Shown: in pieces, positions 1-7,602 of the stretch
Layout of the letters: the number at the start of each line of letters is the position of its first letter
How positions within the stretch are numbered: position 1 is the stretch's first letter
Assembly: GCA_023396795.1 (NCBI GenBank)
Contig: JAEWUY010000027.1
Coordinates: 1-14,345, forward strand
From: Bacillota bacterium
GTDB lineage: Bacteria; Bacillota_I; Bacilli_A; RFN20; CAG-826
Length of the DNA stretch: 14,345 nucleotides
Direction of reading: 5' to 3'
Translations under genes and position numbers: made by a program
The notes under the pieces: model-generated
The model's database searches: none
Seen by the model: the letters and a program-made list of their open reading frames with translations, nothing else
Told to the model about the DNA's origin: nothing

Positions 1-344
1 GCAATACCATGACCAAACGAAGATAAAATAACGGCTGTATCTTTAGCGCTTTCGCCATGGGAAATTTGCATCATCGAAGTATCAAGGAACGTCGCATGTC
101 CACCTAACTGAGCGAGACCGGATTCCATTGAGTTTCTTGTTCTTGTTGATTGTTCAAAGAACATCAAAAAGCCAGTTTTGTTATCAAGGTAAGGGGTCGG
201 AATGTTTTTGTAGAATTTGTCTTTTAAATCGTAAGATACTTCCAGTAACTTATCGATTTCAGGTTTACTCCATTCTTCAAGAGTAATGAAATGACGACCT
301 TTGAAGAGGGGTTTCATTGTCCGCTTGTAAAAAAGTTTGCTCAT
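1..344 (-). CDS. Aspartate/ornithine-type carbamoyltransferase, N-terminal part (YgeW position)
   Basis: This gene is cut by the left window edge; 114 complete codons are present from an ATG at 344, preceded by a good AAGGAG site. I read the carbamoyl-phosphate-binding motif STRTR at residues 66-70 inside FFEQSTRTRNSMESG, followed by a QISHGESAKDT segment (about 93-103). Both are typical of the N-terminal carbamoyl-phosphate domain of aspartate and ornithine carbamoyltransferases. It lies 12 bases after the YgeY-type hydrolase, the place and company of ygeW in E. coli. However, from memory the sequence does not resemble E. coli YgeW closely, which has a longer N-terminus and reads FRDNSTRTR. 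The amino-acid-binding domain lies outside the window, so the second substrate cannot be judged. By context the enzyme probably works in the catabolic direction, releasing carbamoyl phosphate from a carbamoylated intermediate. Superfamily call is firm; the specific role is inference. Confidence 0.85.
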   Translation of the reverse strand, partial: MSKLFYKRTMKPLFKGRHFITLEEWSKPEIDKLLEVSYDLKDKFYKNIPTPYLDNKTGFLMFFEQSTRTRNSMESGLAQLGGHATFLDTSMMQISHGESAKDTAVILSSFGHGI

Positions 345-356
345 TAATTTTTCTCC

Positions 357-1574
357 TTATTTTTTGAGTTGATTTAAATACATTAATGGTATGGCAGCAT
401 ATAGCGCAGCAGCGATAACGAGGTCTTCTTTTCTCGTTTTTTCGTTCGGAGCATGTGCTTCTTTTTCGTCACCGGGCCCAAAGCCGATGCATGGGATGCC
501 ATAGCGACCCATAATTGTTACGCCGTTAGTCGAGAATGTCCATTTGTCAACAACCGGGTCTTTGCTAAATAAACCTTTATAAGCTTCGACAGTGGAAGTA
601 CAAATGACATGATCTTGCGGAATAACCCAAGTTGGGAAATAGCACTCGGTTGGATAGACTAGTCCAGTATAGGATGGGCGTTCATAGTTATACATTTCAA
701 CGGTGGCACCAACAGCTTTAACCGATGGTAAAGCTCGGATTTCTTCAAGAGCGCCTAAATGCGTCTCGCCCATCGTTAAACGACGGTCAATCGAGATCCA
801 GCAGCTATCAGCAACAGCACAACGGGATGGCGAGGTATGAAAAATCTCACTAATTGTCATTGTGCCTTTGCCTAAGAAGGGATCATAGGCTAACCGTTCA
901 TTGAGTTGTTGAATTTCGCCAATAATCGGACCCATATTGTAAACGGCATTTTCGCCTCTTTCGGGAGCACTGCCATGACAAGAAATGCCACGAGTCGTCA
1001 CTTTAATTTCCATACGACCACGATGACCGCGATAAATACGGCATGAAGTCGGTTCAGTAATCACGACAAATTCGGGACGAACTTTATCTTCCTCAATGAT
1101 ATATTGCCAAGGTAATCCGTCGCAGTCTTCTTCCTGAACGGTTCCTGTAACAACTAATGTATAGTCATCTTCTAAGCCGAGGTCTTTAATAATTTTGCCA
1201 GCATAAACCATTGATGCCATGCCACCTTCTTGGTCACTAGCGCCTCGACCACCGATATGAACATCATCTTCATATCCTTTATAGGGGTCAAAACTCCAGT
1301 TGCGAATGTCACCGATACCTACGGTATCAATGTGAGCGTCCATACCAATTAAATGTTTGCCATGGCCAATATAGCCAAGAACATTACCCATTTTGTCAAT
1401 GACAACTTTATCGAAACCGACTTTTTCCATCTCTTTTTTGATGCGGAGAATTACTTCTTTTTCCTGACACGATTCACTAGGAAGCGAAATCATATCGCGA
1501 AGAAAGGCCGTCATCTCTTTTTTGTAAGATTGGGCTTTGGCGAGAATTTCGCTAAACGGTACTTTTTTGTTCAT
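357..1574 (-). CDS. ygeY: YgeY-family M20 metallohydrolase
   Basis: A 405-residue zinc-dependent M20 amidohydrolase/peptidase that matches what I remember of E. coli YgeY (about 403 residues) along nearly its whole length, for example MGNVLGYIGHG, MDAHIDTVGIG, SDQEGGMASMVYAGK and VVDKWTFSTNGV. The di-metal site is intact: H81 and D83 in MDAHID, D114 in ASDQEGG, the general base and ligand pair E148-E149 in QEED, E174 in ITEPT, and a late histidine in EAHAPNE. There is no signal peptide, so it should be cytoplasmic. YgeY is a defining member of selenium-linked molybdenum hydroxylase clusters, and a related peptidase has been reported as needed for anaerobic uric acid use; the exact bond cleaved is not proven here. 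The start is ATG at 1574, aligning with E. coli YgeY; a GTG one codon upstream (1577) overlaps the stop of the preceding gene and is also possible. Confidence 0.95.
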   Translation of the reverse strand: MNKKVPFSEILAKAQSYKKEMTAFLRDMISLPSESCQEKEVILRIKKEMEKVGFDKVVIDKMGNVLGYIGHGKHLIGMDAHIDTVGIGDIRNWSFDPYKGYEDDVHIGGRGASDQEGGMASMVYAGKIIKDLGLEDDYTLVVTGTVQEEDCDGLPWQYIIEEDKVRPEFVVITEPTSCRIYRGHRGRMEIKVTTRGISCHGSAPERGENAVYNMGPIIGEIQQLNERLAYDPFLGKGTMTISEIFHTSPSRCAVADSCWISIDRRLTMGETHLGALEEIRALPSVKAVGATVEMYNYERPSYTGLVYPTECYFPTWVIPQDHVICTSTVEAYKGLFSKDPVVDKWTFSTNGVTIMGRYGIPCIGFGPGDEKEAHAPNEKTRKEDLVIAAALYAAIPLMYLNQLKK

Positions 1575-1576
1575 CA

Positions 1577-2938
1577 CTATTTTCCTCTCATCTTTCCAAT
1601 TTTCTCATCATATTCATAAATCTTGTTATATTCGTATTCCCAGAAATCAGGATGTCTCATGGCGTCGAGATAAGCTTGGGTATAACCAAATTTAAGCCAG
1701 TCGTTTTCTTTTTGCTTGAAAAGACGTTCTTTGACTGAAGGCAGACGAGCATCTTCGATGTCAACATCCTGAGCGCCAAGAAAAATATCTTTGAACCAAC
1801 GTTCCAAGACATAATCGGCTGTTTCAAGTTCGCGTTTCTCAAGTAGTTCAAGAACACTCTCATAGCGGTCATAGCCATCAGTAGCGATTGTCACGACGTT
1901 ATCACCAGGGCCTAAGCGCAGGTGTTTGGCAATTTTAATGGCGCCTAAAATATTACAAATACCTGAAACGCCAAACAGCTCACGCATAGACTCGGCAACT
2001 TTGACGTCAACACCATGACGAACTAAAATTTGAGGAGCGTCATGAATTATTTTAAGGCCGCGAACCGATTCATCATCTTTGATTAAGGCGATGAAATCAG
2101 TAGTCAAAATGTTATGAATTAAGGTACACATCTTGTCGCCAATTCCTTCGATACGGTGCTGACCACGACCACCATTAGTAAGGGTCGAACATTCATATGG
2201 TTCAAGAGCGACAATTTTGCATTCAGGGAAGACAACTTTAATGCCATCGCCCGCGGCAAGAGTGCCAGCGCTACCAGGAGCAGATGCAAAAGCAGCAATT
2301 CGTCCGTTACCGACGCCTTTGACGGCCTCAACACAGCTATTGCCAGTTACATGGCGATGGAAGCGGTAGTTTGGCATTAATTCAAATTGAGCCAATGTAC
2401 GATAGTTGGGGTTTTTCTTTAACTCGTATGTTCGTTCCAAAGTTAAAATAACATCTGATTCAGATCCGGGCGTCAAATCGAGTTTAGCGCCGTAGCGTTG
2501 AATGCGGTCATAGCGTTCTTTTGACATATTGTCTGGCATGATGACGATTGCATCATACTTCATCAAGTTGGCAATATAAGAAACACCAATCCCAAAGTTT
2601 CCGGTTGATGGTCCTAAAATGGTGTGTTTACCCGGAATGATATCACCATCAATACATCCTTCGATCAACGTTGAGTAGGCTGGTCCGACTTTATGGGAAC
2701 CAGAAGGAAAATCTTTGCCAAGAAGTACAACAATGTTGGCTTCGACACCAGTTAAGGCTTTTGGCAGAACGATTTTGCGGACCTGACCATGATTATCTTT
2801 CCAGTTGATGTTGAAAAGATTGATGGGATCTAGTTCATTGTCTTTTTTGGCTTTTAGAGCCTTTGCGCGAACTTCCGGAACAATATGATCCGGGTGGAGC
2901 ATCTCATCATAAGTTGGTCCAAATGGAATTTTCGTCAT
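1577..2938 (-). CDS. PLP-dependent cysteine-synthase-like enzyme with long C-terminal extension
   Basis: A 453-residue fold-type II pyridoxal-phosphate enzyme. The PLP lysine is K83 in PSGSHKVGPAY, the substrate loop is STGNFG (111-116), and the phosphate loop is GSAGT (222-226) within ASAPGSAGTLAAG. Cysteine synthases are about 310 residues, so roughly 120 C-terminal residues are extra: a charged region (DIEDARLPSVKERLF, DAMRHPDFWEYEY) with no domain I can name. The lysine motif reads SGSHK rather than the usual SGSxKDR, marking the uncharacterised cysteine-synthase-like subgroup often labelled only as a PLP-dependent enzyme. It starts one base after the threonine-synthase-like gene and its stop touches the YgeY start, so the three are translationally coupled. 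By position it may do a beta-elimination or ammonia-lyase step like that of YgeX. Substrate unknown; the family is certain, the role is inference. Confidence 0.88.
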   Translation of the reverse strand: MTKIPFGPTYDEMLHPDHIVPEVRAKALKAKKDNELDPINLFNINWKDNHGQVRKIVLPKALTGVEANIVVLLGKDFPSGSHKVGPAYSTLIEGCIDGDIIPGKHTILGPSTGNFGIGVSYIANLMKYDAIVIMPDNMSKERYDRIQRYGAKLDLTPGSESDVILTLERTYELKKNPNYRTLAQFELMPNYRFHRHVTGNSCVEAVKGVGNGRIAAFASAPGSAGTLAAGDGIKVVFPECKIVALEPYECSTLTNGGRGQHRIEGIGDKMCTLIHNILTTDFIALIKDDESVRGLKIIHDAPQILVRHGVDVKVAESMRELFGVSGICNILGAIKIAKHLRLGPGDNVVTIATDGYDRYESVLELLEKRELETADYVLERWFKDIFLGAQDVDIEDARLPSVKERLFKQKENDWLKFGYTQAYLDAMRHPDFWEYEYNKIYEYDEKIGKMRGK

Positions 2939-2939
2939 T

Positions 2940-4184
2940 TTAATTGACTCCTTTTTCTTTTAAATATTTGTGTAGGGCCTCAATGTCGGGCTTTAGAAGG
3001 ATCGGCTGGCTAATGGCTTTTTGAGCGTTCGTCGGGTCTTTTAAGCCATTGCCTGTAACAATGAATGTCACAGATTCATCCGGTTTAATTAAACCTAATC
3101 GTAGAGCCTCTTCAACGCCCGCTAACGCCGTTACGCCCGCTGGTTCGCCAAAGATGCCTTCAAGGCGCCCTAAAAGCGCCATACTCTCTAGTATATGCTT
3201 ATCACTCACACTTATAAAGTGTCCATCGCTTAATTTAATGGCATTCATTGCCTTAATCGGATTGCGAGGAATACCAACAGCAATCGAATCAGCAATCGTG
3301 TTTTCATCAGCTTCCACTAAGTCTTGACCGCTTTCAAAAGCTGCGACAAAAGGCGCACACCCTGAACTTTGTACGCCAAGAATTCTGGGAATCCGGCTAA
3401 TTAAACCTAATTGCAGTAAATCGTAAAAGCCTTTATAAACACCGCCGACGCTACAGCCATCGCCAACAGAAATGGCAACCCAGTCAGTTGGTTTAAAATT
3501 AAGTTGCTCTGCAATTTCAAGTGCCACAGTTTTTTTGCCTTCGACCATGTGAGGATTAATCGCAGCATTGCGATTATACCAATGGTAGGTTTCAATGGCT
3601 TTGCGAGAAAGATTATAAGTATCTTTATAATCACCATCTACACAAATAACATTCGCACCATAAATCGATAACTGTGTCAGTTTGCCAATCGGCGCTCTTT
3701 TGGGAACAAAAATAACGCTTTTTAAACCCATGTGGGCTGCTTGGCAAGCACAGCTTGATGCGGCATTACCGGTTGAAGAGCAGGCGATTGTCTGCGCACC
3801 GGCTTCAATTGCTTTAAGCACAGCCACTCCACTAGCGCGATCTTTTGTAGAACCGCTTGGATTTAATCCTTCGTCTTTAATGTACAAATTTTTAATGCAA
3901 AGATACTGCGCTAACCGTTTGGACTTATATAGTGGCGTCCATCCGATTCTTAACATTTCTGGAATGTGATCATCACGAATGCTCATTAAAGGGGCATAAC
4001 GCCACATCGAATAATCGTGGTTGTTTTTAAAATACTCAAGAGTAACCTGACCTTTTAATTTTTCATAGTCATACTCAACATCGAGAATGCCTTTATCTCC
4101 ACAAGCTGGGCATGTGTAAATAGCCTCATCCGGAGCATAAGTTTGGCCGCATATTGTGCAGCGATAACCTTTAAATTTATGCAT
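2940..4184 (-). CDS. Threonine-synthase-like PLP enzyme with N-terminal zinc ribbon
   Basis: A 414-residue fold-type II PLP enzyme. An N-terminal zinc-ribbon-like segment has two CxxC pairs (C9/C12 and C25/C28), as seen in a branch of threonine synthases. The PLP lysine is K114 in LNPSGSTKDRASG, the substrate loop is SSTGNAASS (136-144), and the phosphate loop is SVGDGCSVGG (239-248). In biosynthesis threonine synthase turns O-phosphohomoserine into threonine. Here no threonine or homoserine genes are near; the gene sits 13 bases after the FAD subunit of a molybdenum hydroxylase and one base before a second PLP enzyme. A catabolic elimination or ammonia-lyase role on an amino acid derived from ring cleavage is therefore at least as likely as threonine synthesis. 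A site AAGGCGAT precedes the ATG at 4184. The fold assignment is secure; thrC should not be assumed. Confidence 0.88.
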   Translation of the reverse strand: MHKFKGYRCTICGQTYAPDEAIYTCPACGDKGILDVEYDYEKLKGQVTLEYFKNNHDYSMWRYAPLMSIRDDHIPEMLRIGWTPLYKSKRLAQYLCIKNLYIKDEGLNPSGSTKDRASGVAVLKAIEAGAQTIACSSTGNAASSCACQAAHMGLKSVIFVPKRAPIGKLTQLSIYGANVICVDGDYKDTYNLSRKAIETYHWYNRNAAINPHMVEGKKTVALEIAEQLNFKPTDWVAISVGDGCSVGGVYKGFYDLLQLGLISRIPRILGVQSSGCAPFVAAFESGQDLVEADENTIADSIAVGIPRNPIKAMNAIKLSDGHFISVSDKHILESMALLGRLEGIFGEPAGVTALAGVEEALRLGLIKPDESVTFIVTGNGLKDPTNAQKAISQPILLKPDIEALHKYLKEKGVN

Positions 4185-4197
4185 TATATCGCCTTCT

Positions 4198-5046
4198 TTA
4201 CTTCATTCCTTTGATGAACGATTCGATGATATTGCTCGCTACTTTACGGCGATATACTTTGTTAGATCTTTGGTCATCAATCGGTGAAATTAGTTTATTA
4301 GCTTCTTCTAAAATTCGTGGCAAATCATCAATAACTTGTTCAATTGTCCGGTTTTTAAGGGAATTTTCTAATTCACGACTTTGGGCTACCATAGCGGAAA
4401 CTGAGCCAAACGCAAAACGAATGTCAGAGACTAAACCGAAATTTACTAGATACAATCCAGCAAATGAAACTTTGCTAATCGAGTCAGCGCGGCGCCCTCC
4501 AACCTTAACCCATTTATATTGAGTGAGTGGCATTAGAGGAATGATGATTTCTTTAATCAACTCATTTTCCCGTAAATCGATTTTCCGAACACCGGTGATA
4601 AATTTATTTACTGGAACAATTCTTTCACCATCAATGCTCAATAAAACGACTTCAGCGTCATATAGATAAAGGGCAACAAGACTATCGCCAGCCGGTGAGG
4701 CGTTGGCAATATTACCTGCTAAAGTAGCACTGTGACGAATACCCGGACTTCCAATTTCACGAATGATGTCCTTTAAGAGACTCGGAACATCGGGATGATG
4801 CGAAATATCTTCTAATTTCGTCGACGCGCCAATTAGAACGCAATTCCGTTTTTCGTCTTTTTTAATATAATTAAGTTCTTCCAGATTAGCGATATACAAC
4901 ACGTCTTTGTTGAATTTAGGCGGCGTTCCGGCACTATTGCGCTTTTGAATCATCAAGTCAGTGCCACCCGCCATAATATGGCATGGTCCAGCATTCAAAG
5001 TTTTCAGCGCTTCTTGCAGATTACGCGGAATAATGTGGTTTACCAT
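4198..5046 (-). CDS. Molybdenum hydroxylase FAD-binding subunit (XdhB/YgfM/CoxM family)
   Basis: A 282-residue medium subunit of the xanthine dehydrogenase family, which holds FAD and passes electrons from the 2Fe-2S clusters to the final acceptor. The first FAD-binding loop is AGGTDLM (26-32); the second is TLAGNIANASPAGDS (108-122), the classic TxGGNxxxxSPxxD type. The C-terminal half resembles the CO dehydrogenase flavoprotein C-terminal domain (KVGGRRADSISKVS, RFAFGSVSA). Length is normal for the stand-alone subunit (about 270-300). The ATG overlaps the end of the 2Fe-2S subunit gene by 7 bases, and that gene in turn overlaps the molybdopterin subunit, so the three should be made in step as one enzyme. 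No second FAD subunit is seen in the window. Close in role to E. coli YgfM; the substrate of the complex is not visible from this subunit. Confidence 0.94.
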   Translation of the reverse strand: MVNHIIPRNLQEALKTLNAGPCHIMAGGTDLMIQKRNSAGTPPKFNKDVLYIANLEELNYIKKDEKRNCVLIGASTKLEDISHHPDVPSLLKDIIREIGSPGIRHSATLAGNIANASPAGDSLVALYLYDAEVVLLSIDGERIVPVNKFITGVRKIDLRENELIKEIIIPLMPLTQYKWVKVGGRRADSISKVSFAGLYLVNFGLVSDIRFAFGSVSAMVAQSRELENSLKNRTIEQVIDDLPRILEEANKLISPIDDQRSNKVYRRKVASNIIESFIKGMK

Positions 5047-5513
5047 AGTCCTTCTCCTAATTCCGCGGCTTTTTTAACCGACTTAATAATCATGTTATAG
5101 CCTGTACAACGGCAAAGATTTCCAGAAAGTCCAATCCGAATTTCTTCATCGCTCGGATGTGGGTTCATCGATAAAAGACTTTCGGCAGCCATAATCATTC
5201 CTGGTGTGCAAATACCGCATTGCGAACCACCTTCAATATGAAAAGCATCTTTAAGTATTTGATAACGTTTTGTCGTGGCTAACCCTTCGATTGTTAAAAT
5301 CTTTTTACCGTTAGCATTCGCTAATGGGAAACAGCAACTATTTACGACGCGGCCATTTATTAAGACCGAACAGGCTCCGCATTCACCTTCACCGCAACCT
5401 TCTTTCGTGCCCGTTAGATGAAAGTAATCACGTAAAACGTCGAGTAAACGCAAACTAGGATCGAGTTCAACAGCAACATCTTGACCATTTAAATTAAACT
5501 GTATTTTATTCAT
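5040..5513 (-). CDS. Molybdenum hydroxylase [2Fe-2S] subunit (XdhC/YgeU/CoxS family)
   Basis: A 157-residue small subunit that carries two [2Fe-2S] clusters between the molybdenum centre and FAD. All eight cluster cysteines are present: C40, C45, C48 and C60 for the N-terminal plant-ferredoxin-like cluster (EGCGEGECGAC...C), and C99, C102, C134 and C136 for the C-terminal helical cluster (QCGICTPGM ... LCRCTGY). The length fits the family (150-170). The gene overlaps the molybdopterin subunit by 8 bases and the FAD subunit by 7 bases. A GGAG site lies 10 bases before the ATG inside the upstream gene. It is the only 2Fe-2S small subunit in the window, so the second large subunit at the right edge either shares it or has its own beyond the edge. 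The name xdhC is avoided because it is also used for a cofactor-insertion protein. Confidence 0.96.
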   Translation of the reverse strand: MNKIQFNLNGQDVAVELDPSLRLLDVLRDYFHLTGTKEGCGEGECGACSVLINGRVVNSCCFPLANANGKKILTIEGLATTKRYQILKDAFHIEGGSQCGICTPGMIMAAESLLSMNPHPSDEEIRIGLSGNLCRCTGYNMIIKSVKKAAELGEGLW

Positions 5514-7599
5514 TGTTTATTAACTCCATGATGTATTCGGGTGTGGCCGGAATGCGATTCACTTTACGCTTGATGGCGTTTTCAATTGCTAAAGCGACGG
5601 CTGGGGCTCCTCCGACAAATGTCAGCTCACCAACGCCTTTAGCCCCATATGGACCATATAAGAAGGGATTATCCATTAGGATTGTTTCCATCGGCGGCAT
5701 ATCCATTGAGGTCGGAATAATATAATCGGTCAAGTTTTTTTGTCTTAACTTACCTTTTTCGTGACGCATATTTTCCAAATAGCCATAGGCTATGCCTTGA
5801 GTGATACCACCATCGGCTTGTCCAATAACCATTCTTTCGTCAATTGCTTTTCCAACATCATAAACACTCCATATACCTTTTAATTGCACTTCATATGTAA
5901 TAGGCGAAATTTCTACTTCGACAACGTTAACTCCCCATGAATAAGCCGGGTAAGCGTCGCCTTGGAGTTTATTTTCATCCCAATTAATATAATCGGGCTG
6001 TTGATATTGTTCGATAACTTCTTGATGTTGTCCTTTTTTCCAATTGGCTTTTAATTTTTGAGCTGCCTTAGTTAATAAGTAACCGACAATCATCATTGTT
6101 CTCGAAGCGACGGTCGGTCCAGAATCAGGGGCTTCATCAGTGTCAGGATAATCGAAAACGACTTGTTCGTTGGGAACGTCAAGCGTCATTGCCACGACGC
6201 GTTTAAGCGCTGTCCGTGCTCCTTGACCCATATCAACGGCGACAATGTATAAATAAACAATATCTTTTTCGTCTTTAACAAGACGGACTCTGGATTTAAT
6301 ATGAGTACTTTCTCCATCACCGGTAAATCCACAGCCATGTAAAAACCAACTCATGCCAATGCCTTTATAAACGTTAGGCTTAGCGTATTCTTGTGTTTTA
6401 TGATGATAGTCAGATATTTCCGCCGCTTTTGTAATCATGTCTTTCATCAAGATTGGATCGCGGAAAATACCACTTGTCGAAGTTAAATCGCCTTGCTTAA
6501 CCAAATGATTAAGCCTAAAGGTATAGGGATCGACTCCTAAATCTTTCGCGAGATGGTTCATAAACATTTCAATAGCAAAAATCATCTGCGGAGAGCCAAA
6601 ACCACGAAACGCTCCTGTTGGGACGGTATTCGTAATGAAGACATCACCAGAAACGTCAAGGTTAGCGATTGTATAGGCGTCTGTCACCGCCAACATCGCC
6701 CGCGATAAAACAACGGCGCTTAATCCAATGTATGCCCCAGCATCTAAACCGACATTGGCTTTAATGCCAATTATTTTATTGTTTTCATCAATTTTCGCTT
6801 CTAAGGTAATCGTGGAGGGGTGGCGTTTTGTTGTGACTAGCATATCCTCTTCGCGTTCAAAAATCATCTTAATTGGGCGCTTGATTTTAACGACCGCCGT
6901 CGCAAGTTGACAAGCAATTGTCGAAGGAAATTCTTCTTTTCCGCCAAAAGCCCCACCAACAGCGGGCTGAATAACGCGAACTTTATCTTCGGGATAGCCT
7001 AAGGTATTGATTACAGCATTTTTAATGTAGTAAGGGCATTGCATCGAACCAATTAAAGTTATTTTGCCTTCTTCTTCTAAATAAGCAAGCATCCCTTGCG
7101 GTTCAATATATGCTTGTTCTTGATAGCCGGTTTGAAAAGTTTCTTTAATACTGCGAACAGCCTTCTCTGAAGCTTCTTTAAAATTACCTTTTGTAAAGGA
7201 TTTATGGGCAACGCTTTTTACTAAATCAAAAATAGGCTCTTCGTCTTGATAAGTGATTTTTATTTGCGAAATTATTTCGTCAATCGCCTGCTTATCAGGT
7301 CCGACAACGAGCATAATTGGCTCGCCGATATAATTAACGGTATCGACAGTAAAAACAGGCCAGTCTTTAAAAACCATTTTGACATAGTTTTCTTTGACGA
7401 CATCGCGATGATCAACGATATAGTAATCAGCAGGTAACTCCGGTACAAAAATATCAAGAATTTTGCCCTTAACTATCGAAGAGCGAACCGTTTTAGCAAA
7501 AAGCATGTTATCAAAATAAATATCTGAGACATACTTTGCCTGACCAGAACACTTTTCTTCGTGATCAATTTTCGGTGTTGATTTCTTAGGATCGAACAT
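5506..7599 (-). CDS. Molybdenum hydroxylase molybdopterin-binding subunit (XdhA family)
   Basis: A 697-residue large subunit of a xanthine-dehydrogenase-type enzyme, which hydroxylates a carbon next to nitrogen in a heterocycle, or an aldehyde, with water as the oxygen source. An N-terminal hammerhead domain opens with KCSGQAKYVSDI. Molybdopterin-contact motifs follow in order: GGAFGGKEE (215-223), TGAFRGFGSPQ (328-338), MGQGARTA (457-464) and GPYGAKGVGEL (649-659), where E658 is the catalytic glutamate. It is a little shorter than typical members (about 750-780). It differs clearly from the large subunit at the right edge (GFGSPQ versus GYGAIQ), so the two are not recent copies. It starts 3 bases after the PreA-like gene with an AAGGAG site, and is followed by its 2Fe-2S and FAD partners. 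Substrate is not readable from sequence; purine or another N-heterocycle fits the context, while an aldehyde or nicotinate-like substrate is not excluded. Confidence 0.94.
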   Translation of the reverse strand: MFDPKKSTPKIDHEEKCSGQAKYVSDIYFDNMLFAKTVRSSIVKGKILDIFVPELPADYYIVDHRDVVKENYVKMVFKDWPVFTVDTVNYIGEPIMLVVGPDKQAIDEIISQIKITYQDEEPIFDLVKSVAHKSFTKGNFKEASEKAVRSIKETFQTGYQEQAYIEPQGMLAYLEEEGKITLIGSMQCPYYIKNAVINTLGYPEDKVRVIQPAVGGAFGGKEEFPSTIACQLATAVVKIKRPIKMIFEREEDMLVTTKRHPSTITLEAKIDENNKIIGIKANVGLDAGAYIGLSAVVLSRAMLAVTDAYTIANLDVSGDVFITNTVPTGAFRGFGSPQMIFAIEMFMNHLAKDLGVDPYTFRLNHLVKQGDLTSTSGIFRDPILMKDMITKAAEISDYHHKTQEYAKPNVYKGIGMSWFLHGCGFTGDGESTHIKSRVRLVKDEKDIVYLYIVAVDMGQGARTALKRVVAMTLDVPNEQVVFDYPDTDEAPDSGPTVASRTMMIVGYLLTKAAQKLKANWKKGQHQEVIEQYQQPDYINWDENKLQGDAYPAYSWGVNVVEVEISPITYEVQLKGIWSVYDVGKAIDERMVIGQADGGITQGIAYGYLENMRHEKGKLRQKNLTDYIIPTSMDMPPMETILMDNPFLYGPYGAKGVGELTFVGGAPAVALAIENAIKRKVNRIPATPEYIMELINNE

Positions 7600-7602
7600 T
7601 GC

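Noticed and set aside
1353..1619. Plus-strand open frames, such as this 88-codon one and several others of 60-103 codons
   Set aside because: They lie antisense inside strongly conserved enzyme genes, lack good ribosome sites and give low-complexity or unrecognisable protein; they are shadows of the real genes.
2940..4184. Naming this gene thrC
   Set aside because: The fold and zinc ribbon fit threonine synthase, but the catabolic operon and lack of threonine-pathway neighbours make the biosynthetic name unsafe.
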